52,228 nucleotides of DNA from Deinococcus aquatilis DSM 23025 (GTDB taxonomy: Bacteria > Deinococcota > Deinococci > Deinococcales > Deinococcaceae): positions 1-52,228 of the forward strand of contig NZ_KB899713.1 of assembly GCF_000378445.1 (NCBI RefSeq). Reading direction: 5' to 3'. Shown here in pieces: positions 30,169 to 39,824 of this stretch. The first letter of the stretch is position 1, and each line of letters begins with the position of its first letter. Both the position numbers and the translations under genes were made by a program. The notes beneath the pieces are model-generated. The model was not told where the DNA came from. It made no database searches and saw only the letters and a list, made by a program, of their open reading frames with translations.

Positions 30169-31587
30169 TCAAGCGGGTAACGCGGCCCGGATCAGGGCAG
30201 CCCGCTCTTCTGGAGATTGGCTGAGACTCCGCAGTAGTGTCTGAATCAGGTGAACCACCGAGACCTGCTGGTTGAGTACTCCCCGCTTCAGCCTTTCTCG
30301 ATCACTTCCAGAGAGGTGGGGCGTGACCTGCATGAAGGTCAGCTGGTGCTCCAGGCGTGATAGCTGCCGTGCTGGGCTGAGCGCCAGAAGCTCTGCCACC
30401 TGGGCAGCTTCGACCTCCTGCTCCAACAGAACCGGCTGAACGGCCGCAGCCGGGCGTAACCGTTCTCCCCTGAGCGCTGCAAGCGGCAGGGGATCGTCAT
30501 ACCGCTCTGGATGAATCAACATATCGCGCAGCAAGGCTCCGGCATTCTGTTTGCGTCCAGGGTAGGCGTCAAATTGGCGCAGCGCCCGCTGTACTGGCAC
30601 AGGATCAGGGTGGTCATGCAGGTATTTTCCGGCTACAGCGGGATACATACCCCGGCGGGTCAGTTCGTGCAGCAGCTCCGGGTCAGGCAAACGGGTGACC
30701 GGGGCGAAGACGTAGGTCAGCTGCTGCGCCTTGCCGCGCCCCTCGATCTCGACGCCCAGCAGGATGCCTCGGTGGGTCAGCTCCTCGTGGGCAGGTTGCA
30801 GGACCCGGCGAATCTTGTCAGGTTCCGCGCTGTAGATACTGAGACGCTCCCCCCATTCCAGCAGATTCACGGTCACGCGGTTCTGGGCCGAGCCGGAATC
30901 CCAGCGTAGCGCGTCCAGCACACGGTAAACCGCCCGCACTGGCGGACTGCTGAGGTCGCGGTAGACCCCCAGATCCAGTGGCTTGACGTAGCCGTCACGG
31001 ATGCTGCGGGCCACCTCGTCGGGCAACCGGATTTCCAGAGCGCTCCGGATGTCGTCGTCATCTTCACGCGTGGCGGTGACCTTCCACAGATAGTTGAAGG
31101 TGGCGTCCACATGCCGCTGACGGCCATGTACCCACCAGCCCTGCACAATCTGGTAACTGGTGCTCTGGAGCCTGCGTAGGCACTGACGCACTTCCCGGTA
31201 GTAATGGGCGCTGCCGTTCAGACCCGCCGCCTGCAATAACCGGTGCATCGAAACCCGGATGGTGCCGTCTTCGGGACAGCCGTCTTCCAGATAGAGGTTG
31301 ATGATGGCGACCATCACGTCGTTGTCGAGTCCATGCGGCACGACATGCCCAGTCAGAGCCGTGCAGGTGACGGTGACTGTCGTTTCTCCAGCCTGATAGG
31401 TGCGTGTCCAGCTCGTGTAACTGGAGGGAACCCGCGACTGGGCACTGATCAGGGAAAGCCGCGCCACATTGAGTTCGTCGTGACCTCCGGATGCGACGCT
31501 ACCCAAACCGCTGGGCAGAACCACGTCCAGAGCAGTGACGCGCTCGGGAGCGGTCAGGTTCTTTTCTCTGGCAACCTTCTTACTCAT
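30169..31587 (-). CDS. Plasmid replication initiator protein (rep2)
   Basis: 472 residues from ATG 31587. It shares with rep1 the ELNVARLSLISAQSRVP segment (about 38-54), VVPHGLDNDVMVAIINLYLEDG, the PLDLGVYRDLSSPPVRAVYRVLDAL helix and the LQPAHEELTHRG segment, so it belongs to the same RepA-type family while being clearly divergent. No frameshift is seen. Its iterons lie 68 bases beyond the stop codon. There is no iteron copy in its promoter, so its autoregulation may differ from rep1. It should initiate a second, independent origin on the same molecule. Confidence 0.87.
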   Translation of the reverse strand: MSKKVAREKNLTAPERVTALDVVLPSGLGSVASGGHDELNVARLSLISAQSRVPSSYTSWTRTYQAGETTVTVTCTALTGHVVPHGLDNDVMVAIINLYLEDGCPEDGTIRVSMHRLLQAAGLNGSAHYYREVRQCLRRLQSTSYQIVQGWWVHGRQRHVDATFNYLWKVTATREDDDDIRSALEIRLPDEVARSIRDGYVKPLDLGVYRDLSSPPVRAVYRVLDALRWDSGSAQNRVTVNLLEWGERLSIYSAEPDKIRRVLQPAHEELTHRGILLGVEIEGRGKAQQLTYVFAPVTRLPDPELLHELTRRGMYPAVAGKYLHDHPDPVPVQRALRQFDAYPGRKQNAGALLRDMLIHPERYDDPLPLAALRGERLRPAAAVQPVLLEQEVEAAQVAELLALSPARQLSRLEHQLTFMQVTPHLSGSDRERLKRGVLNQQVSVVHLIQTLLRSLSQSPEERAALIRAALPA

Positions 31588-31720
31588 ACCAGAGCGGACA
31601 TATGAGAAGAGAGAAGAAGAGGCACAGGACTGACGTCATTCTACGCCAAAGGTGAGGCGGAGCACCTCAGCAGGTTGTGTGGAGGTGAGTCAGTCTTGTA
31701 CCCGTGAGGGGCACAGATCT

Positions 31721-32713
31721 CTACCTCCGTGGCCCCACGCCCTGAACCTGCCCGATGATTTCGTCCATCAGGCGGTTCAGCTCTGTATCCACGACCTGGT
31801 GCACTGGATTCGCGTCATACCAAGCCAGTACTTCCTGCACGCCACGCGCATAGGGAACGGTGGCCCTGAACTCTGGCACCAGACGCTTGATCTTGCTGTT
31901 GTCGAAGATGACGCTGTGGGCCTTGTCGCCCAGCAGTCCCGCGCCCCAGTCGGGAGCAAAAGCGGCGATCACCCTGGAGGGCACGTGGACGATGTTGGCT
32001 TCCGCGCCCGCCGCTCCGGCCACCAGCTCGAAAATCTGATTCCACGTCAGCCACTCATCCCCGGTGATCTGTACGGCCTCACCGATCACTGCCGGGCGGC
32101 CCAGCAGCCCCACGAAGCCCACGGCGAAGTCGCGGTGATGCGTCAGGGTCCACAGGGAGGTGCCGTCGCCGTGGACGATCACGGGCTTGCCCTGGCGCAT
32201 GCGGTCCACCACCGTCCAGCCGCCGTCCATAGGCAGCAGCGTCCGGTCATAGGTGTGTGAAGGCCGCACGATGGTTGCCGGAAAGCCGCCCTCGCGGTAG
32301 GCGCGGGTCAGCCGATCTTCGCAGGCAATCTTGTCGCGCGAATACTGCCAGAAAGGGTTGTGCAGCGGCGTGGATTCTGTGATCGGCAGGTGGCCCAGCG
32401 GCTTCTGGTACGCCGAGGCCGAGCTGATGAAGACGTACTGCTTGGTTCGGCCCGCAAACAGCGCCAGGTCGGTCTCGATGTGTTCGGGTGTGAAGGCCAC
32501 CCAGTTCACCACCACGTCAAAGTCCAGATCGCCCAGCGCTTCCCGCACGCTGCCCGGATCGCGGATGTCGCCGCGCAATACTGTTGCGCCGTCTGGAACG
32601 GGCCTTGAGGATTCGCCCCGGTTGAGCAGAAACAGATCCATGCCCTGCGACAGCGCCAGTTCCGAACACGCTGAGCTGATGATGCCTGTGCCGCCGATGA
32701 ACAGAACTTTCAT
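31721..32713 (-). CDS. NAD-dependent epimerase/reductase (atypical SDR)
   Basis: 330 residues. The N-terminal Rossmann motif is KVLFIGGTGIISSACSELAL, with WVAFTPEHI and a possible YSRDK catalytic Tyr-Lys. It resembles the NAD-dependent epimerase/dehydratase group near plant chloroplast RNA-binding proteins and nucleotide-sugar reductases. The start ATG overlaps the previous gene stop (ATGA). Last gene of a three-gene operon with another SDR and an aldo-keto reductase; the joint pathway, perhaps of a sugar or polyol, is not determined. Confidence 0.8.
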   Translation of the reverse strand: MKVLFIGGTGIISSACSELALSQGMDLFLLNRGESSRPVPDGATVLRGDIRDPGSVREALGDLDFDVVVNWVAFTPEHIETDLALFAGRTKQYVFISSASAYQKPLGHLPITESTPLHNPFWQYSRDKIACEDRLTRAYREGGFPATIVRPSHTYDRTLLPMDGGWTVVDRMRQGKPVIVHGDGTSLWTLTHHRDFAVGFVGLLGRPAVIGEAVQITGDEWLTWNQIFELVAGAAGAEANIVHVPSRVIAAFAPDWGAGLLGDKAHSVIFDNSKIKRLVPEFRATVPYARGVQEVLAWYDANPVHQVVDTELNRLMDEIIGQVQGVGPRR

Positions 32714-33641
32714 GCTTTCTCCTGTACCAACGTCTGGCCCTGATCGCCCAGCGTGTCGCGCCAGGTGTGCTGGGCCTCAAAGCCGAGCTGGGCGCGGGCG
32801 TGGTCAATGCTCAGCAGCGTTCCGAAACCCGTCAGCGATTCGTGCAGCGGGACATCGGGAAACACCTGCGCCATCAGCATGCGCGAGGGGAAGGGCATCA
32901 CCGTATCGGCGGCGGCGATGATAAAGCTGCTGGCTCCCTCAAGCGGCGCAGTCAGGGCCAGACGGCAGGCCAGCGCGGCGTCCCGCTCGTCGATGTAGCC
33001 CCACAGGTTCCATTTGCGGGCGTGCAGGTCCGGCCAGGCCAACTCTGGAAAACGGCGGTACTCCTCAGGCCCCAGGATGTTGGAGAACCGCAGGGCCACG
33101 AAAGCAATGCCCGAGTGACGCGCAAAATCCTCTGCCATCGTCTCGGTGACCACCTTACTGAGCGCGTAGGACGATTCGGGGTGTGGGTAGTGCGCCTCGT
33201 CTACCGGGGCGTAATGCGGCGGCACATCAAACGGCAGGCCCAGCGTGGTCTCACTGGACGCCCAGACCACCCGGCCCAGGCCCAACATGGTGGCCGCTGT
33301 AAAGACGCTGTGGTTCATGGTCACGTTTTGCACGAAGGTGTGGTGCGGGGCCTGAAGATCAGGGGCAGGAATATTCGCCAGATGAATCACGCTGCCCGCC
33401 CCCCGCATGACTTCCAGCGTCTGGCCCAGATCGGTCAGGTCTGCACGCAGGGTGGCCTTCAGGGAACCTGCAAAGTTGCCGTCTGGCCTGGGAATAGGTT
33501 GGGTATCGACGGCAATGACCTCATAACCGTGTTCCAGCAGATGTCGCAGGGCTGCGCGACCGGCCCTACCCGCTGCGCCGGTCAGCACCACTGGCCCCGC
33601 CGGAGGGAGCGGTTCTGCCGAAAGAATCTGGGCGGAAGCCC

Positions 33642-33648
<7 letters not shown>
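32710..33648 (-). CDS. Extended SDR family NAD(P)-dependent oxidoreductase
   Basis: 312 residues from GTG 33648, which overlaps the stop of the aldo-keto reductase gene. The fold starts with VVLTGAAGRAGRAALRHLLEHGYEVIAVD and has the catalytic YALSK (Tyr-x3-Lys) preceded by ESS. The pattern resembles NAD-dependent epimerase/dehydratases such as uronate dehydrogenase. Middle gene of the operon. Substrate unknown. Confidence 0.82.
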
Positions 33649-34613
<965 letters not shown>

Positions 34614-34807
34614 AGTTGACGCCTCCTTGAATTTCGCTCTGACCCGACGCTACACCCGCAGGCGCGGCAGCGTCATCTTGGCGCGGCCTTCATGGTTTCG
34701 GCAGAGATGGAAAGCGCACCTCCAGACGGGCAATTGGCACCACATGGCGTCTGAACGGCGGGGCGAGTACCAGAGAAAGTGTTGTAGAGAGTTTCGGGCC
34801 ATGACCG

Positions 34808-34984
34808 GTAAGCTGGGACCTGGGCGGCAAGGAACAGACTGGTGGACAAGGCAACGACGCGGCTTTTCAGACCCTTACCGGAAGTCACCAGCAGTCGCCG
34901 GGCTTTTGCCTGCAGGTCATCCCAGCGCCGGGCCAACGCCTCGCTGATTTGCAGTCCACCATGGGCGGTCAGCAGCAGAAAACG
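34808..34984 (-). pseudogene. Tyrosine recombinase/integrase fragment
   Basis: A 59-codon stretch reads RFLLLTAHGGLQISEALARR and continues WDDLQAKARRLLVTSGKGLK then SRVVALSTSL, the start of the catalytic domain of XerC-type tyrosine recombinases. The catalytic Arg expected in the GLRISEAL motif is Gln. Neither the N-terminal core-binding domain nor the His-x-x-Arg and Tyr motifs can be found in frame, so this is debris of an integrase. It lies next to another gene remnant. Confidence 0.65.
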
Positions 34985-35242
34985 AGAGCCTGCACATCCG
35001 CAACTTTGAGCACGCCGTAGAGCTCGCCCTGCTGTACCTGAATATACTGGGCAAAACTTTTGTGCCTGTCCTGGGTGCAGACCTGCAGTTGAGCGCCTAC
35101 CTGCCCGGGGGCGCGGCCACAGTGACGCTGATCCGAGATACGAACGCGGATGGTCAGGCCAGCAACGGTGAAGTGCGGGCACCCATCCTCTGACGGTCAC
35201 CGAGGGGCAGAGCACCGATCTCAGAATCCTGACGCTGCTCTA
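34985..35242 (+). pseudogene. Remnant of a secreted protein C-terminus
   Basis: On the plus strand the frame reads VTLIRDTNADGQASNGEVRAP, with a D-x-N-x-D-G calcium-loop-like motif. After a frame change near 35190 it continues LTVTEGQSTDLRILTLL and stops. This resembles the tail of Deinococcus surface proteins or lipoproteins. There is no start and the frame is broken. From 35243 to 35498 nothing else is recognisable. Low confidence. Confidence 0.35.
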
Positions 35243-35498
35243 ACGACAGCTGATTTTCACAGCAGGGGAGAGGGCGGCGCCAAGGCTTTTGCCCTCTTTC
35301 TCATGCGTTCAGGAAGACGAACAGTCCCACCGTCACATCCGGCAGTAGTGCCTGCAGATCTTTCTGAACACTCACCACAGGACAACACTCACTACAGACG
35401 AACGCACCGATGCGGCCGGACAACTGAACAGTTCTGCATCGGCCAGTAGACTGGTGCCGGTATTTTGCCGTTGGACTGAATTTGGGTGAGGAACGTTT

Positions 35499-35858
35499 TT
35501 AGTCTGGCGGGCGGCGTTTTCCCCGGTCTGGGTCACTCTGTTCCAGATTCAGGGCAGCAGCGTTCAAGACCAACCGCACGTGACGGCTGAGAGCTTCCAG
35601 GTTGGCTCGCGTCACGGTGGCCGCCACCATATCCAGCTGGTGGCTCAGTTGCCCCAAATCGTGCAGGGCCCCGACCCGGATGCCCTCGGTTTCCCAGTCC
35701 TGGCCCAGCTCGTCGAGCAACGTCAGTGCCCAATCATGGTCCGCCGCTCCCCAGGTACTCGTTGAGGGCTGGGCCACAAGCGCCAGCCGAATATCGTTCA
35801 GTCGGCGCTGAACCATCAGTCTCAACTGGGGTCGTTCTTCTTCGAGGCGAATCACCAT
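35499..35858 (-). CDS. Hypothetical protein
   Basis: 119 residues from ATG 35858, which overlaps the end of the lipoprotein gene by 7 bases, suggesting coupling. The sequence is helical (RPQLRLMVQRRLNDIRLALV, LTLLDELGQDW), has no signal peptide or membrane segment and ends in a charged tail. I do not recognise a family. Confidence 0.6.
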   Translation of the reverse strand: MVIRLEEERPQLRLMVQRRLNDIRLALVAQPSTSTWGAADHDWALTLLDELGQDWETEGIRVGALHDLGQLSHQLDMVAATVTRANLEALSRHVRLVLNAAALNLEQSDPDRGKRRPPD

Positions 35859-36370
35859 GTGGCCGCCAACTCTACCGGCGGCTGTCCCGCAGCCCAGAAC
35901 CCCGCAGTTACAGAGGGCCGAGCAACTTGCCAATCAGCGCCGAAGGTAGCGCTGCACAGGGCGTCCGCGTCGGCCAGCGTGCCTACCGAGCTGACATCCA
36001 CGGCGGCGGTAGATTGAAAGGCGCGGCGAGAGACTCCAGGAAACTGGTGCAGGCGTTCCTGGACACAGCCCACCGACAGGAGTTGAGTCTCTGTCTGCAT
36101 CTGGGCCGGAACCAGGAACACTTCCGTGCCCGCCAGAGTGAGACGGTTCCCACCGTAGGTCCACTGCTGTGGCTGACCCAGACTGCCCGCCAGCTCGGCA
36201 ACGGGCCATGTCCAGAATTGAGAGGTGAAGGTGGGAGTGGGCGCCATAATGCCGCATGACGGACAGTCATCGAGGGGTTGCAGGGCCGCTCTCTCCGGCA
36301 GGCTGGCGGTACCGCAGGAGGCCAGCCAGAGGGGGAGCGCAAGAAGCCAAGGCAACATTCGGGGAGTCAT
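35852..36370 (-). CDS. Small lipoprotein of unknown function
   Basis: 172 residues from ATG 36370. It has a lipoprotein signal peptide: MTPRMLPWLLALPLWLASCG, with Cys19 as the lipidation site. The mature part has a CPSC pair at about 37-40 and further cysteines at about 120 and 147, so disulfides are possible. No family recognised. Probably anchored in the envelope and co-expressed with the following 119-residue protein. Confidence 0.65.
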   Translation of the reverse strand: MTPRMLPWLLALPLWLASCGTASLPERAALQPLDDCPSCGIMAPTPTFTSQFWTWPVAELAGSLGQPQQWTYGGNRLTLAGTEVFLVPAQMQTETQLLSVGCVQERLHQFPGVSRRAFQSTAAVDVSSVGTLADADALCSATFGADWQVARPSVTAGFWAAGQPPVELAATW

Positions 36371-36440
36371 GGCCGCAGTGTGCCCCAGGAGCAGGGAACG
36401 CGCAGGGAACTGGCAGGATGATTGAGCCGCCTAGGTGGTA

Positions 36441-39308
36441 TCAGGGAGAGAGCGGCATTCCTTGTGCTGCCATTACCTGCTCGAAGGCCGGATCAAGCGA
36501 AAGGCCAAATTCTTTGTGCAGCAGGACGCGGTAATCACGTAGAGCCTGATCTGCTTCGCCCCGCAGGTCGAGGCTCAGCAGGCTCCGAATGAGGCCCTGG
36601 TGGCCCCGGTCTGACCAGGCTTCCAACTGCAACACCTGCCGGTACACGCCCACCGCCTGGGCCGGAGCTGTGCTGAGCAACTGTGCGCCCCACGCCAGCC
36701 CCACCTCCACGGCGCGGCGCAGGCAGCTGCGCCGCACCTCCTGCGCCCACTCAGTTTCGGCACCGGGCAAAAAGGTACGGCGGTGAGAAGCAAATACCTC
36801 TCCCAGCGCCGCTGGATCAGGCAGCAGACCGTCCGGTTGTGCGTCGAGGATCACCCGCAGGTCAGCCGACAGACGGTAGCGGCCCTGGGCATACGGCAGC
36901 GGATCAAGAGCCAGTGGCAGGCCTGGGCGCAAGGCGCTGCGCAGCCGCCGGATAGCCACGCGCAGATACTCAATGTGCCGTTCCTCCGCAGAACCGTCCC
37001 AGAGGGCGGTCACCAGTTCATCGCGTGACCCGGAGCCGTGCAGCGCCAGCCACACCAGCAGTTCGCGGGATTTGGCGAGTGGGATGGCCACTGGCTGGCC
37101 CAGCAGGTGCGCGGCAAAATCCCCCAGCGCCGTAATCTGCAGCATCGGCGGTGGGGCCACTGCTGGCGTGGACTGGGCTTGCTCCACTGACGTGGGCCGC
37201 AGGAGCCGGGACAGGGAGCTGACCTCTGCTTCTCGGCGTAACGGCTCTGCTGGATCGTTGCACATCAGCGGCTGGGTCCCGAGCAATGTCCACCAGCCGC
37301 GCAGGCGCAGTTCGGCATCGGGCCACGCCCGAACGTCTTGCACCCTCATCCCCAAAGGGCCACCGAAGAGGGCACTTCGGAGCAGCTGATGGTGGGCCAC
37401 CTCCTGCGGGCTTTTTCCCGCCTCCAGACGTCCGAACTGGACCCTCGCCTTCTCCACGTTTCCCTCAGCCATCAGCAGATCAATCCGCGCCAGCGGGAGT
37501 CCGGCATTGCCCGGATGCAGCTGACCTGCCCGGGCATGGTCCTCTGCGAGGCTCAGGGCGTGATCTGCCGCAAGCAGGTCGCCTGTCCAGCGGGCCAGGG
37601 TAGCCCTCAGCACCAGCCGTTTGACCTGATAGACGTGATGTTCGTCATCAAAGCAGTGTTCGGTCTCGTCCAGGGCACTCCGGGCCTCCTGCGGTTCCCC
37701 ACGCCGGACAGCCAGTTCCGCCTCATCCAGCCGGATGGCGGCGGCCCGGACGATCCAGCCCAGCGTGTCATAGACTTTCCGGGCCTCCCGCAAGGCCAAT
37801 TGAGCGGCTTCCAGCTGATGGGTTTGCCGCAAGACCACTGCCTGAAGTTGCAGGGCTTCGGCCACCCGGATCTGGTCCCCCTGTTCCTGTGCCCAGGAGA
37901 GAAAGTGGGTGGCAGCGTCCTGGGCCGCCTGCGGCTGACCTTGACGCAGCGCAGCCTGAGCGAAGGGCCAGAACAGGGCGGGCACGACCTCATCTGGCTG
38001 TAGCCGTGCCATTCCAGTTTCTGCATAGTGGCGTTGCAGGGCCGCGTCGCCCCGCCGTCCGTAGACCATTGCCAACGACGCGTAGCCTGCCGGTTCCAAT
38101 TGCGCCGCCCGGTGCAGTGTCAGCAGCAACCTCTCGCCCTGATCGGTGTCTCCCGTCTCGATGCAGGCCCAGGCCAGGCGAGCTTGTAAGCCTGCGCCCA
38201 GCTGATCTACGGGCAGTTGCTCCAGCAGTTGACGGGTCAAGCGGTGCTCACTGCGGTTGCGGTGTCCCTGGACCAGCTGGCCAGCCAGGCGAGCAGCGTC
38301 GGAAAACGCCTCTGCCTGGGCATAGAGTCTCACGGCCCGCCGGGTTTCACCCTCAGCTTCGGCCCGCCGGGCGGCCACCAGTCCAAAGCGGCGGGCTCGC
38401 GGGGGGTCGGCAGCAAGTTCACGCTCCAGCAGCTCGAGCAGCAATCGGTGGGGTTGGTAGGTCTGCTGTCCGAGCGGCACCATGGGCAGCCCGGCCCGCT
38501 GCACCTGGGCCAACCACCCTGGGGGCAGGGCGCTGCCCAACAGTTGGGCCTCGGCTTCACTCCAGATGCCCAGCACCGCCATCTCGGCCAAGTGCTCCCG
38601 TACCCCGTCTGGGAGTACATCGAGCGTGTCTTGAAGCAGATCCCGGGTGCCCACCTGCCGGTGCGTTCCGGCAGCAGCCAGGGTCACGCCCGCAGGCCAG
38701 CCTTCGAGCTGGGCCACCGACGCCGCGTCCAGAGCCACATTGCGGGCTTCGAGCAGTCCCGAGATTTCCTCAGTGGCAAATCTGAGGTCAGTGGCGTCCA
38801 GGATCAGGCCTGTGCCGTCGGACACACGCCGGGCCAGCCGCAGGCCGTCGGTGCTGTAGCAGCTCAGCAGGAGGCGGTGGCCCTCATCCAAGTGGTTTGC
38901 TACGGTCAGGAGCCAGCGGGCCACCGTCACGTCTTCTACATGATCGACGATCAGGTCGAGATTGTCGTTGATCTGTGAAAATGCCGCGCCCAACTGCTGC
39001 GCCAGCACATCATTGGGAGTGCGGGAATCAGGGCGGTGCAGTTCGGGGCGGTCTCCGATCAAGGGCGAGGCCGCCTGCGCGATGAGCTGCGTCACCTCAT
39101 AGGGGCTGACCTGCGCTTCTCCCAGACGGCACCACACCACCCGGCGCGGCGTGCTGCGGGCGTACTGGGCCAGCAGGGTGGTCTTGCCGTAGCCTGAAGG
39201 CGCAGCCAGCACCACCACTGGTACGTCCAAGGTTTCCGCAAGTTGCGTGAGCAGGGCGGAGCGCGTCACCTCGAATCGTCCCGCCCGGGGAATCACAAAA
39301 GGCTGCAT
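36441..39308 (-). CDS. STAND ATPase/TPR transcriptional regulator with C-terminal BTAD domain
   Basis: 955 residues from ATG 39308. Residues about 15-250 are a MalT-like STAND NTPase with Walker A APSGYGKT at 36-43. Residues about 310-650 are TPR-type helical repeats. Residues about 725-810 resemble an OmpR-type winged helix (ITALGDFAAHLLGQPVAIPLAKSREL, DELVTALWDGS). Residues about 820-955 are a bacterial transcriptional activation domain (VGVYRQVLQLEAWSDRGHQG, DLRGEADQALRDYRVLLHKEFGLSLDPAFEQ). In MalT a LuxR-type domain sits at the end; here a SARP-like winged helix plus BTAD takes its place. It should bind a ligand, oligomerise with ATP and activate transcription. Target unknown. Confidence 0.85.
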   Translation of the reverse strand: MQPFVIPRAGRFEVTRSALLTQLAETLDVPVVVLAAPSGYGKTTLLAQYARSTPRRVVWCRLGEAQVSPYEVTQLIAQAASPLIGDRPELHRPDSRTPNDVLAQQLGAAFSQINDNLDLIVDHVEDVTVARWLLTVANHLDEGHRLLLSCYSTDGLRLARRVSDGTGLILDATDLRFATEEISGLLEARNVALDAASVAQLEGWPAGVTLAAAGTHRQVGTRDLLQDTLDVLPDGVREHLAEMAVLGIWSEAEAQLLGSALPPGWLAQVQRAGLPMVPLGQQTYQPHRLLLELLERELAADPPRARRFGLVAARRAEAEGETRRAVRLYAQAEAFSDAARLAGQLVQGHRNRSEHRLTRQLLEQLPVDQLGAGLQARLAWACIETGDTDQGERLLLTLHRAAQLEPAGYASLAMVYGRRGDAALQRHYAETGMARLQPDEVVPALFWPFAQAALRQGQPQAAQDAATHFLSWAQEQGDQIRVAEALQLQAVVLRQTHQLEAAQLALREARKVYDTLGWIVRAAAIRLDEAELAVRRGEPQEARSALDETEHCFDDEHHVYQVKRLVLRATLARWTGDLLAADHALSLAEDHARAGQLHPGNAGLPLARIDLLMAEGNVEKARVQFGRLEAGKSPQEVAHHQLLRSALFGGPLGMRVQDVRAWPDAELRLRGWWTLLGTQPLMCNDPAEPLRREAEVSSLSRLLRPTSVEQAQSTPAVAPPPMLQITALGDFAAHLLGQPVAIPLAKSRELLVWLALHGSGSRDELVTALWDGSAEERHIEYLRVAIRRLRSALRPGLPLALDPLPYAQGRYRLSADLRVILDAQPDGLLPDPAALGEVFASHRRTFLPGAETEWAQEVRRSCLRRAVEVGLAWGAQLLSTAPAQAVGVYRQVLQLEAWSDRGHQGLIRSLLSLDLRGEADQALRDYRVLLHKEFGLSLDPAFEQVMAAQGMPLSP

Positions 39309-39824
39309 GGATGCTGTTCAGTCTAGAGCAGCCCTGCACGGCGCACCGACTAAAAGCGCACGTCTCCAGCCGTCCTTTCTGCTGGGTAACTTGGGTCTAC
39401 GCCGGATAACGTCACGTTTTGACTGTCGCCGTGGGGCACAGGGCGCGGCAGGGCCTGTCTGATGTTGATGAATCCGTCTGGAATTCACCGCAGTTGACTC
39501 CTTCCACGGTGATAACGGCGAGGACAATACCGGCAGTACGTGGAAGGACATCAACTTGGAGATCAGGCGCGCCGGCTTTGAAATGGGCGGGGAGTTCAGT
39601 CACTGCCTGGGGATGGCCGCGCACCCCCGACACACCGCCTCTGGTCATGGCTGCCGGTGAGCTGATGGGTTGCCGGGGAATGGGCAGGGAACTGGACCTG
39701 GTTCCCTCCCGGTTCTGGGGGTCGGCGGCACACTCTGAACACGCCGAACAGCAAAGCGCCCCTTACCGGACGCACTGGGCGTCTGGCCCCCTCTTCTCTG
39801 TGCTCTGAGCACCAGGAGTTTCCT
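39309..39824. other. Intergenic stretch upstream of the cytolysin-family gene
   Basis: About 515 bases. The ribosome site AGGAG at 39813 serves the next gene. A frame from 39481 to 39660 reads FHGDNGEDNTGSTWKDINL and could be a fragment of an extracellular protein, but it has no start and I cannot assign it. The promoter of the regulator (minus strand, near 39325) should also lie here. Confidence 0.45.
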
